Of a stretch of 64,000 nt of DNA, positions 43,605 through 51,502 are shown piece by piece. The position numbers were made by a program, and so were the translations under genes. The stretch's first letter is position 1. Every line of letters starts with the position of its first letter. Below the pieces are notes generated by a model that had not been told where the DNA came from, did no database searches, and worked only from the letters and a program-made list of their open reading frames with translations. The stretch comes from CBFGTV01 sp965652145 (GTDB lineage: Bacteria; Bacillota; Clostridia; Peptostreptococcales; Natronincolaceae), in assembly GCA_965652145.1 (NCBI GenBank), contig CBFGTV010000010.1:5729-69728 (forward strand), read 5' to 3'.

Positions 43605-44960
43605 TTATATGGGATTGCTTTTTTTAATCAATCGATAAACCGGAAGCCCCACCAGGGTAATACCAAAGCCATATAGGGCATAGGTAGTATCGGTTAGAAG
43701 GGTGCTTAAAATAATGTAGGTACCGCCAATAATTCCAAGGCAAGGGATAAAGGGATACAGCGGTACCCTATAGCTTCGAGGAAGGTGGTTGAATCGTTTC
43801 CTTAAAACAAAAATACCAGAAACAGCCATAATAAAAAACAGCCAGCTTACAAACATTGCCAGGTTCGTTAAGATTTCAAAGGAACCACTAAGCACATAAA
43901 TAGAGGCTAGCACACCCACCAGTACAAAGGAATTGAGGGGTGTTTCGAATCGTTGATCAATTTTCCCAAAGGTCTTTGAAAAGGGAAAAAGCTGATCCTG
44001 GGCCATGGCGAAGGGAATTCTAACCCCTGTCAGTAAATAACCGTTCAGGGCACCAAAGATTGAAATCATAATTCCTGCAGCAATGAAACCTGCCCCGCCA
44101 TTACCAAATAGTACAATGGCTGCATCTGAAGCAGGCGTACTGGAGGCAATTACTTTATCAACAGGGATAATATTAATAATGGCAAGATTAATCAATACAT
44201 AAACTAAAATCGTCAGAGATAATCCTAAAATAATAGATCTTGGCAAGTCTCGATTGGGGTTTTTAAGCTCGCCAGACATATTACCGACACCGACCCAGCC
44301 ATCGTAGGCCCACAGAGTTCCCAGAAGGGCAGCGCCAAAGCCCGCCAAGCCAGTAGTACTGCCGGTGGTCGAGGTGACCGCCCCAAAGCCTCCTGCAGTG
44401 CCCTTGACCAGTCCAAAGCCAATGATAATAACAATGGGGATCAGCTTTGCAATGGTAGAAATAAACTGTACCTTGCTTCCCAGCTTTGTTGATAAAATAT
44501 TAACTAAAATGAGCAGGTAGATAAGTGCGATGGCCAGGATTTTTTGACTGAAGTCTGATAATGGAATAAAAAAGGTGGCCTGGGTTACAAAAACAATCGA
44601 AAGGGCGGCGGTAACCCCTGGAACATAAATCAGTGACTGTACCCAGCCAAATAAAAATGCCCAACGTTCACCATATAATTCCTTTAAATAAATAAAAATG
44701 CCCCCGGTCTTGGGAATAGCAGTGGCAATTTCAGTAATGGTCAGGGCAGAAGCAATTGTAACCAACCCACCCAGAGCCCATGCTAAAACTCCCAAAAAAG
44801 GGGTACCGGCATTGGCAAAGACAGCAGAAGATTTAAAAAAGATTCCAGAGCCAATAACAACCCCCACTACCATGGTGATAGCCTCACCAAGACCAATTTC
44901 CTTCTTTAAAGACCTTATTTTTTCCTGCTTAATTGATACGCTGCTTTTTACTGTACTCAC
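43605..44960 (-). CDS. APC family amino acid permease
   Basis: A 451-residue, 12-helix membrane transporter. The first helix has the APC motif MVVGVVIGSGIFFKSS, and the third region ITEIATAIPKTGGIFIYLKEL is typical of amino acid antiporters and LAT-like carriers. The substrate cannot be told; relatives carry serine, threonine, aromatic or branched amino acids. The N-terminal 25 residues are charged and cytoplasmic. The gene is monocistronic with its own terminator. A 240-bp gap precedes the divergent chromate transporter. Confidence 0.92.
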   Translation of the reverse strand: MSTVKSSVSIKQEKIRSLKKEIGLGEAITMVVGVVIGSGIFFKSSAVFANAGTPFLGVLAWALGGLVTIASALTITEIATAIPKTGGIFIYLKELYGERWAFLFGWVQSLIYVPGVTAALSIVFVTQATFFIPLSDFSQKILAIALIYLLILVNILSTKLGSKVQFISTIAKLIPIVIIIGFGLVKGTAGGFGAVTSTTGSTTGLAGFGAALLGTLWAYDGWVGVGNMSGELKNPNRDLPRSIILGLSLTILVYVLINLAIINIIPVDKVIASSTPASDAAIVLFGNGGAGFIAAGIMISIFGALNGYLLTGVRIPFAMAQDQLFPFSKTFGKIDQRFETPLNSFVLVGVLASIYVLSGSFEILTNLAMFVSWLFFIMAVSGIFVLRKRFNHLPRSYRVPLYPFIPCLGIIGGTYIILSTLLTDTTYALYGFGITLVGLPVYRLIKKSNPI

Positions 44961-45202
44961 ATTTCTCCATCCTTCCTACGCTGTAATGAGTCCTTCCTAA
45001 AGCTAATAACTTATATTAAGCATTGATTTCCACATTCATTCTATTGATTTAATTACAGGTTGTCAACCATTATTTTGTTTCATATTTTCTTACTTTACAG
45101 TCCTTGCGTTAACAAGCCTATTGAATTATACTATTATGATAGAACAGGGTAGTTGGTTTAGCTGCAAATCAGCCCTACATATCTGTATAAGGAGATGAAG
45201 TA

Positions 45203-45748
45203 ATGAAGGAATTATTGGCATTATTTCTTGTTTTTGCCCGTATGGGAGCATTCACCTTTGGCGGTGGTTATGCCATGCTGCCCATCATCCAAAGGGAAAT
45301 TGTTGAGAAGAAAAAATGGGCCACGGATGATGAGGTTATTGACTATTATGCTATAGGTCAATGTACCCCGGGCATTATAGCCATTAATGTGGCTACATTT
45401 ATTGGCTACCGAAGAAGGGGGATACCCGGGGCGATTGTGTCTACCCTGGGAATGGTCTTTCCATCTGTTTTGATAATTACCATTATTGCGGCCTTTTTCA
45501 CACATTTTCAAGATTATGCCGTGGTACAGCATGCCTTTTCCGGCGTAAGAATTGTGGTGGTGGCATTGATTATACAAACTATTATTAAAATGTGGAAGCA
45601 ATCTATTAAAAACTGGATCGGAATTGTGCTATTCGGTGTGTCGTTTCTGGTAATTGCCTTTACTAGCCTATCTCCAATCTATGTAATTATTTTTTCTGCT
45701 GTAGTGGGTATTGTAACCATGGGCAAAAAGGAGGCAGAGCTACAATGA
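45203..45748 (+). CDS. chromate transporter, half-size subunit A
   Basis: A 181-residue membrane protein of the short-chain CHR family. Signatures are ARMGAFTFGGGYAMLPIIQR and YAIGQCTPGIIAINVATFIG. Half-size CHR proteins occur as gene pairs and function as heterodimers; the second subunit overlaps by four bases. They export chromate or sulfate-like anions; the natural substrate is uncertain. The start follows AAGGAG. Confidence 0.92.
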   Translation: MKELLALFLVFARMGAFTFGGGYAMLPIIQREIVEKKKWATDDEVIDYYAIGQCTPGIIAINVATFIGYRRRGIPGAIVSTLGMVFPSVLIITIIAAFFTHFQDYAVVQHAFSGVRIVVVALIIQTIIKMWKQSIKNWIGIVLFGVSFLVIAFTSLSPIYVIIFSAVVGIVTMGKKEAELQ

Positions 45749-46308
45749 TTTATATTCAAGTATTGATTGAATTCTTTAAAATAGGACTATTTTCTATCGG
45801 TGGAGGCTTGGCCACGCTGCCCTTTCTTTATCATTTAGCTGAGCAATATGGCTGGATCACCTCAGAGGATCTGTTGAATATGATTGCGGTAGCCGAGTCA
45901 ACCCCAGGCCCTATCGGCATCAATACCGCCACCTTTGTCGGCTTTCAGACAGGCGGTGTTTTAGGAGGGGTCGTAGCTACGTTAGGAATCGTGACACCAT
46001 CCATTATCATTATCATACTAATCGCCCATTATTTTATGAAATTCAGCGAACAGCCCACAGTAAGGGCCGGGTTCAACGGAGTCAGGCCGGCGGTGGTGGG
46101 ACTAATCGCTGCAGCAGGCTTCGAGGTTGTAAAAATCTCCCTTTTAAATGCAGAGCAGTTTCTCGAAACCTATAATTTTGCTACACTATTAAATTATAAG
46201 GCTCTGGCCTTATTTACCGTCATGCTGTTTCTAATTTATCGCTACAAGAAGCACCCGATACTCTATATTGTGGCTGGTGGAATTATTGGCGTTATTTTTC
46301 GATATTAA
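45745..46308 (+). CDS. chromate transporter, half-size subunit B
   Basis: A 187-residue partner of the preceding CHR protein, with KIGLFSIGGGLATLPFLYHL and the paired AVAESTPGPIGINTATFVGF. It has six likely helices and a short basic loop (YRYKKHP). It overlaps subunit A by ATGA. A remnant of an unrelated gene follows directly. Confidence 0.92.
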   Translation: MIYIQVLIEFFKIGLFSIGGGLATLPFLYHLAEQYGWITSEDLLNMIAVAESTPGPIGINTATFVGFQTGGVLGGVVATLGIVTPSIIIIILIAHYFMKFSEQPTVRAGFNGVRPAVVGLIAAAGFEVVKISLLNAEQFLETYNFATLLNYKALALFTVMLFLIYRYKKHPILYIVAGGIIGVIFRY

Positions 46309-46457
46309 AGAAGCTAAGAACAATCAATGGCGTAGACGCCCTATTAATTGATGAAAGCTCATTGGAGTGGGAGGCTGATGGTGTACTGTATTCCTTCTCA
46401 GGTAGAGGAATGGTTTCAAGGGAATCGTTAATTAAAATGGCTGAATCAATAAAATAA
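46309..46457 (+). pseudogene. 3' remnant of a DUF4367-like gene
   Basis: Directly after the chromate transporter stop, one frame stays open for about 49 codons to TAA at 46455-46457. It encodes LLIDESSLEWEADGVLYSF and SRESLIKMAESIK, a pattern resembling the C-terminal end of DUF4367 proteins (outer domains of anti-sigma-like proteins). There is no start codon or binding site, so only the tail survives. The sequence is still clean, which suggests a recent deletion. A perfect terminator follows. Confidence 0.5.
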
Positions 46458-46500
46458 AAGTAAATGGCGCCAGGAAATCCTGGCGCCATTTACTTTTATT
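46456..46500 (+). terminator. strong intrinsic terminator, 42-bp perfect palindrome
   Basis: Twenty bases (46456-46475) are exactly complementary to 46478-46497 around AA. The core is GGCGCCAGGA/TCCTGGCGCC. A T-rich end follows. It would serve both the chromate pair and the lost gene. Confidence 0.88.
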
Positions 46501-46554
46501 TAGAAAACGTTATTAAATAGACAAGAATGTTAAAAAATAAATTTAATAAAGCTA

Positions 46555-46645
46555 TTGTTCTTGTGTTCGTTTTTGTTTATAATGAACATAATCAAACAAA
46601 AAATAGCGCTTACCTTGTTTGAAACAAACATTTTGAAACAAACAT
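46555..46645 (+). promoter_or_regulatory. promoter and repeated operator of the threonate-type operon
   Basis: TTGTTC (46555-46560), 17-bp spacer and TATAAT (46578-46583) form a promoter. Downstream, the 14-mer TTTGAAACAAACAT occurs twice in tandem (46618-46631 and 46632-46645), overlapping the palindrome TTGTTTGAAACAA (46615-46627). TGTTC and GAACA flank the -10. Repeated AAACA/TGTTT half-sites are typical for DeoR-family repressors, and the first gene encodes one. Confidence 0.65.
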
Positions 46646-46662
46646 AAGGGGTGTTTTGATCT

Positions 46663-47433
46663 ATGCTGCCTGTTGAAAGAAGGGCTAGAATAACGGAATA
46701 TTTAAAAGAAAATGGGAAGGTTGTGGTAGAGGAATTGGCAGAGGCCTTAAAGGTATCGGCAATGACCATCAGAAGAGACCTTCAATTCCTTGAGGAGGAG
46801 GGCTACGTTACCAGAACCTATGGAGGGGCCATCCTGAAGGAGCACCTAATTAAAGAGGTTTCCTATCAAGAAAAGGCCACCACCAACATTGAAGCCAAAA
46901 AGAGCCTTGCTGAATACGCCAGCACCCTGGTGGAGGATGGTTATACCATCATACTGGATGCAGGCACCACCAATATGGAAATTGCCAGGCAAATCGCCCA
47001 TTTGGATGATTTAAAGGTAATTACCAATGATGTCATGATTGCAGCCTTTCTATATCCCTTTGAAAACGTTACAGTTTACTGCTGTGGCGGAATGATACAA
47101 AGGAGTACCGGCACCATGATGGGCAGCCATGCAAAGGAATTTTTCAACGAGATTTTTGCAGATATTATATTTATGGGGGCCGGCGCAGTGGATATTGATT
47201 TTGGTGTTACCACGCCCAGCATTGAAAAGGCAAAGCTTAAGCAAATGATGCTGAGGGCCGCAGAGAAAAAAGTTTTGGTCAGTGACAGCTCCAAATTTGG
47301 CAGAAAAAGCTTTGCCAAGGTTTGTGAAATCGATTCCCTTGATTTAATCATTACTGATTCATCTATGGAAAAGGAGCTTGTTGAATTATTTAAGGAAAAA
47401 AAGCTAAACATAGATATCATTGACCAAGCCTAA
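46663..47433 (+). CDS. DeoR/GlpR-family transcriptional repressor
   Basis: A 256-residue regulator. The N-terminal helix-turn-helix (about 1-57) begins MLPVERRARITEYLKENGKV and has VSAMTIRRDLQFLEEEGYVTR. The DeoRC sugar-phosphate-binding domain follows (about 75-235; ILDAGTTNMEIA, VSDSSKFGRKSFAKV). It heads a cluster for a four-carbon acid sugar, so its inducer may be a phosphorylated intermediate such as a threonate phosphate. Tandem repeats upstream probably bind it. AAGGGGTG lies before ATG. Confidence 0.92.
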   Translation: MLPVERRARITEYLKENGKVVVEELAEALKVSAMTIRRDLQFLEEEGYVTRTYGGAILKEHLIKEVSYQEKATTNIEAKKSLAEYASTLVEDGYTIILDAGTTNMEIARQIAHLDDLKVITNDVMIAAFLYPFENVTVYCCGGMIQRSTGTMMGSHAKEFFNEIFADIIFMGAGAVDIDFGVTTPSIEKAKLKQMMLRAAEKKVLVSDSSKFGRKSFAKVCEIDSLDLIITDSSMEKELVELFKEKKLNIDIIDQA

Positions 47434-47481
47434 TTTTTACAGCAGCTGTACCCCTCAACCAGCAGTAAGGGAGGAAGACCA

Positions 47482-48795
47482 ATGTCGAGTATTGTAGTAA
47501 TCGCAGATGATTTAACAGGTGCCAATGCTACCGGGGTGCTGCTTTCCAGGAAGGGCTTCCAGGCAGCCACCTATTTAAACTTAGATGAAGCGGCGCAGGA
47601 AAAAAAGAGCTTCGATGCCATTTCCATCAGTACCAACAGTCGTGGCATGGCAAGCCAAGAGGCCTATGAAACGGTTGCCAATACGGTAAAATATTTTAGC
47701 CATAATGGTGTAAGGCTCTTTAGCAAACGAATTGATACCACCCTCAGGGGAAACGTAGGGGCTGAAATTGATGCAGTACTGGATTCTCTGACTGGGGATG
47801 AAGTGGCTGTAGTAGTGGCATCCTTCCCTTCTTCGGGAAGAATTTCAGTAGGGGGTTATTTACTGGTTAACGGAATACCCCTTGAGAAAACCGATGTGGC
47901 AAATGACCCCAAAACGCCGGTTCATACCTCCTGTATTATTGATCTGGTTCAGAGTCAAACTAAGTATCAGGTGGGGTATATTCCCTTGAAAAGCGTATTG
48001 GCGGCTGAAGCCGATTTAAAAAAGGCCATCCTGGCAGAAAAGGAAAAGGGTAAAAGGATCATTATTATTGATGCCACCACCGATGATGAAATTAATGCCA
48101 TTGCCAGCGTCTTGGCAAAAACAGAACTTTCAGTTGTGGCGGTGGACCCGGGTCCCTTTACTGCCCATCTTGCCAAAGCCCTTCTAGGAAGGGAACATGC
48201 CGCTGTTCCTGGAAAAAAAGCCTTTTTTGCAGTGGGCAGTGTGACCCAGCAGACTAAACGACAGCTTGAGGAGCTAAAGCTAAAGTATAATCCGTTAATT
48301 GTCAAGGTTGATCCTGAGGCCTTACTTGATGATCGGTCGGCAGCCCTGGAGATCGATCGGGTGGTATCAGCCTTAATGGAAGGTATCGGTAGGTATCAGG
48401 TGCTGGGAATCACCACAAACGGTGGTAAGGTGCTGAATTTAAGGGCTGTTGCCGGCGAGCTGAAAATTTCAGAGGACGAAGTAGCCCAGCGAATAGCCAT
48501 GGGGCTTGGAAGAATCACTGCAACCATGATGAAGGTTAGCAAAGGCTTGATAGGAGGACTTTATACCAGCGGCGGAGATGTTACCGTTGAGGTCTGTCGA
48601 TGGCTTTCCTCCTCGGGTATTGAAGTAAAGGATGAGGTGTTACCACTGGCTGCCTATGGTCGAATCATTGACGGTGAATATAACCACACCCCTATTATTA
48701 CCAAGGGAGGCCTGGTGGGAGATGACATGGCTATGGTAGAAGGTATAGAGTACCTTTTGACAAAAATATCAAATGAATATTATTACGATTTATAG
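47482..48795 (+). CDS. four-carbon acid sugar kinase (D-threonate/D-erythronate kinase)
   Basis: A 437-residue ATP-dependent kinase. The N-terminal substrate domain starts VVIADDLTGANATGVLL, with FSKRIDTTLRGNVG near residue 80. The C-terminal nucleotide-binding domain has GLYTSGGDVTVEVCRW and HTPIITKGGLVGDD. It phosphorylates a C4 aldonate at O4. Pairing with PdxA2 points to D-threonate (DtnK) or D-erythronate (OtnK-like) as substrate; sequence alone does not decide, so no symbol is given. It lies 48 bp after the DeoR gene, behind GGGAGG. Confidence 0.9.
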   Translation: MSSIVVIADDLTGANATGVLLSRKGFQAATYLNLDEAAQEKKSFDAISISTNSRGMASQEAYETVANTVKYFSHNGVRLFSKRIDTTLRGNVGAEIDAVLDSLTGDEVAVVVASFPSSGRISVGGYLLVNGIPLEKTDVANDPKTPVHTSCIIDLVQSQTKYQVGYIPLKSVLAAEADLKKAILAEKEKGKRIIIIDATTDDEINAIASVLAKTELSVVAVDPGPFTAHLAKALLGREHAAVPGKKAFFAVGSVTQQTKRQLEELKLKYNPLIVKVDPEALLDDRSAALEIDRVVSALMEGIGRYQVLGITTNGGKVLNLRAVAGELKISEDEVAQRIAMGLGRITATMMKVSKGLIGGLYTSGGDVTVEVCRWLSSSGIEVKDEVLPLAAYGRIIDGEYNHTPIITKGGLVGDDMAMVEGIEYLLTKISNEYYYDL

Positions 48796-48813
48796 AGAAG
48801 GGAGCTGTTTAAT

Positions 48814-49812
48814 ATGGAAAGACCGGTTATCGGTATACCAATGGGAGATCCGGCAGGAATCGGCCCTGAAATTGTCGTAAAGGCCCTGGCAGAGCCTGCT
48901 ATACATGAAGTAAGCAGATCGCTGGTTATTGGTGATAAAAATACCCTGACCCAGGCAATGGAAATTTGCAAAGTAAAATTGAGCATCAATGTGGTTCAAC
49001 AGGCTTCAGAAGGTGACTACAGGAAGGGCATACTCAACTTAATTGACCTAAATAATGTAGATGTTAAAAGGCTGGAGTTTGGCAAAGTTCAGGCGATGGC
49101 AGGACAGGCGGCCTTTGACTATATTAAAAGATCGGTGGAAATGGCCATGTCAGGCGAAATTGATGTTTTAGCCACTACACCCATCAACAAGGAAGCCCTA
49201 AAGGCAGCAAAAATTGACTATATCGGCCATACCGAAATTTTGGCAGATCTAACCAATACCGCTGATCCCCTGACCATGTTTGAGGTGGATAAATTGAGGG
49301 TGTTCTTCCTATCTCGCCACGTATCCCTCAGCAAGGCCTGCGATTTAGTAAAAAAGGAGCGGGTGCTTGATTATATTCAAAGGTCCTACAGGGCCCTTGA
49401 AAGGCTGGGTATTAAGGATGGCAGCCTGGCCGTTGCAGGACTTAACCCCCATAGTGGTGAAAACGGCCTCTTTGGCCGAGAAGAGGTTGATGAGATTGTA
49501 CCAGCCATAGAAGCCGCCCAAAGGGAAGGAATCAATGTGGTGGGGCCGGTACCAGCAGATTCAGTATTCTATTTTGGGTTGAAGGGCAAGTTTGATGCCA
49601 TTTTGTCACTGTATCATGACCAAGGCCATATAGCGACAAAAATGGTAGACTTTGAAAGAACCATCTCCCTAACCAACAATATGCCCTTTTTAAGAACCTC
49701 GGTAGACCACGGTACAGCCTTCGATATTGCCGGTACAGGAATGGCCAGCCCTGTCAGTATGATCGAAGCCATTAAAATTGCAGCAAAATATGGCCCCAGC
49801 TTTAAAAAATAA
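48814..49812 (+). CDS. pdxA2: 4-phospho-D-threonate/erythronate dehydrogenase, PdxA2
   Basis: A 332-residue NAD-dependent enzyme homologous to 4-hydroxythreonine-4-phosphate dehydrogenase. It begins RPVIGIPMGDPAGIGPEIVV and has TTPINKEALKAAKIDYIGHT, metal-binding His in LSLYHDQGHIATKM, and SVDHGTAFDIAGTGMASP. PdxA2 oxidises the 4-phosphorylated C4 acid and releases CO2, giving dihydroxyacetone phosphate. It is not a pyridoxine gene by context: it follows the acid sugar kinase by 18 bp. The start follows AAGGGAG. Confidence 0.92.
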   Translation: MERPVIGIPMGDPAGIGPEIVVKALAEPAIHEVSRSLVIGDKNTLTQAMEICKVKLSINVVQQASEGDYRKGILNLIDLNNVDVKRLEFGKVQAMAGQAAFDYIKRSVEMAMSGEIDVLATTPINKEALKAAKIDYIGHTEILADLTNTADPLTMFEVDKLRVFFLSRHVSLSKACDLVKKERVLDYIQRSYRALERLGIKDGSLAVAGLNPHSGENGLFGREEVDEIVPAIEAAQREGINVVGPVPADSVFYFGLKGKFDAILSLYHDQGHIATKMVDFERTISLTNNMPFLRTSVDHGTAFDIAGTGMASPVSMIEAIKIAAKYGPSFKK

Positions 49813-49824
49813 GAATAGCCAATA

Positions 49825-49855
49825 AAAGCTTTAAAGCCTAAGGCTTTAAAGCTTT
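49825..49855 (+). terminator. intercistronic hairpin before the GntP gene
   Basis: AAAGCTTTAAAGCCT (49825-49839) pairs exactly with AGGCTTTAAAGCTTT (49841-49855) with almost no loop. Only a few Ts follow (TATTGG), so termination is likely partial, or it may stabilise the upstream mRNA and lower permease expression. Confidence 0.55.
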
Positions 49856-49930
49856 ATTGGAAGCAATATGAAAACGTTTCGATAAATATTTAACAATACC
49901 TTAAAAGGATTATGAAAGGAGAAATCAAAT

Positions 49931-51307
49931 ATGGATGCAGCCGTATCTGGCGGACAAATGATATTGGGCTTGGCCCTTGGTATCATTCTACTATTGATAT
50001 TAATTTTAAAAACAAAGGTACATGCTTTCCTAGCACTTATTATTGCTGCTTCAGTCACTGGTTTAATCGGCGGGATGCCCGCCAATAACGTTATCACCTC
50101 CATTACAAGCGGGTTTGGAAGTACCCTTGGCAGTATCGGAATTATCATTGGATTTGGTGTCATGATGGGTCAGCTCTTTGAAGCCTCTGGGGCAGCCGAA
50201 AGGATGGCTCAGACCTTTATTAAACTGTTGGGAAAAAAGCGAGAGGAGCTGGCCCTGGCCATAACCGGCTTTATTGTGTCAATCCCCATCTTCTGTGATT
50301 CAGGCTTTGTTATTTTATCTCCTTTGGTCAAGGCCATTTCCCGAAAGACCAAAAAATCAGTTATATCTTTGGGTATCTCCCTGGCATTGGGACTTGTGAT
50401 TACCCACTCTTTAGTGCCTCCAACCCCCGGCCCGGTAGGTGTTGCCGGAATTTTTGGTGTCAGTGTCGGCAGTGTCTTGCTTTGGGGGCTTTTACTGGCC
50501 ATACCTATGACCTTGTCAGGGATGATGTATGGCCGTTGGCTGGGCAAGAAAATTTATCAGCTTCCTGGCGAGGGGGACTCATGGCTTCGGCCTCAGTATC
50601 AAGAGCCGGTTTATGACAGCCTAGAACAAGGGTCAGATCATGAAAACCTGCCCTCCACCATGATGGCCTTTGCACCCATTATTGTACCGGTAATTTTGAT
50701 TTTACTTCAAACAATTTCTGCTGTATTGGGCTTAACTGGTCAGGCCGTATCGATTATTAACTTTCTGGGTACCCCCGTTATTGCAGTGGCAATCGGCCTT
50801 CTAATCGCCATATTGGGATTAACGAAAAACCTGACCCGGGAAGAAACCCTTGAAAAAATGGAACAGGGTATTCGGTCTGCAGGTATTATTATACTGGTAA
50901 CAGGTGGTGGCGGAGCCCTGGGAACCGTATTAAGAGACAGCGGAACAGGGGACTATTTGGCCCAATTAATTGCCAGTACCTCTTTGCCGGTGATACTAAT
51001 TCCATTTATTGTAGCCTCAGCCGTTCGATTAATTCAGGGGAGCGGTACCGTTGCCATGGTTACGGCCGCCTCTATTACGGCTCCCATGATCGCAGGATTA
51101 GATGTGAACCCGGTATTTGCAGCCCTGGCTGCCTGCACAGGATCTTTAATATTCTCATATTTTAACGATAGCTATTTCTGGGTTGTTAACCGTATGCTGG
51201 GAATTAAAAATGTGAAGGAGCAGATCAGAGTCTGGTCTGTAACCACAACCATTGCCTGGGCGGTGGGATTGGTGAGTCTGTTGGTGGTGAATGCCATCTT
51301 CGGGTAG
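49931..51307 (+). CDS. GntP-family permease (C4 acid sugar uptake)
   Basis: A 458-residue transporter with about 12-14 helices. GntP motifs include the N-terminal KVHAFLALIIAASVTGLIGG, CDSGFVILSPLVKA and GSGTVAMVTAASITAP near the end. GntP proteins import gluconate and related aldonates by proton symport. As the last gene of the DeoR-kinase-PdxA2 cluster it probably imports D-threonate or D-erythronate. A central hydrophilic loop (about 215-245) is cytoplasmic. The start follows AAAGGAG. Confidence 0.92.
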   Translation: MDAAVSGGQMILGLALGIILLLILILKTKVHAFLALIIAASVTGLIGGMPANNVITSITSGFGSTLGSIGIIIGFGVMMGQLFEASGAAERMAQTFIKLLGKKREELALAITGFIVSIPIFCDSGFVILSPLVKAISRKTKKSVISLGISLALGLVITHSLVPPTPGPVGVAGIFGVSVGSVLLWGLLLAIPMTLSGMMYGRWLGKKIYQLPGEGDSWLRPQYQEPVYDSLEQGSDHENLPSTMMAFAPIIVPVILILLQTISAVLGLTGQAVSIINFLGTPVIAVAIGLLIAILGLTKNLTREETLEKMEQGIRSAGIIILVTGGGGALGTVLRDSGTGDYLAQLIASTSLPVILIPFIVASAVRLIQGSGTVAMVTAASITAPMIAGLDVNPVFAALAACTGSLIFSYFNDSYFWVVNRMLGIKNVKEQIRVWSVTTTIAWAVGLVSLLVVNAIFG

Positions 51308-51351
51308 CTTCAAAAAGTATAAAGATAATATAATAAAAGGTAGCCAAGATG

Positions 51352-51384
51352 AAAACCAGGCAGGGAAATTTCCTCCTGGTTTTT
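51352..51384 (+). terminator. intrinsic terminator of the acid sugar operon
   Basis: AAAACCAGG pairs with CCTGGTTTT, with GGAAATTTCC inside, followed by TTTTG. Confidence 0.85.
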
Positions 51385-51468
51385 GTCTTGGGCAGAAAAA
51401 GAAGTCAGCAGCTTCCTTGTATCAAAAATAAATATATAATATGATAGTATATAGATCAGTAAAAACCA

Positions 51469-51490
51469 GATGGTTTGAACCATCAAGGAG
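51469..51490 (+). promoter_or_regulatory. hairpin abutting the recQ ribosome binding site
   Basis: GATGGTT (51469-51475) and AACCATC (51478-51484) are complementary, and AAGGAG starts on the next base (51485-51490). Stacking against the site could affect translation initiation. It could equally be an operator. Confidence 0.35.
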
Positions 51491-51502
51491 AAGGTAAAAA
51501 AT

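Noticed and set aside
47076..47420. 114-codon minus-strand frame inside the DeoR gene
   Set aside because: Shadow of the clear DeoR coding frame.
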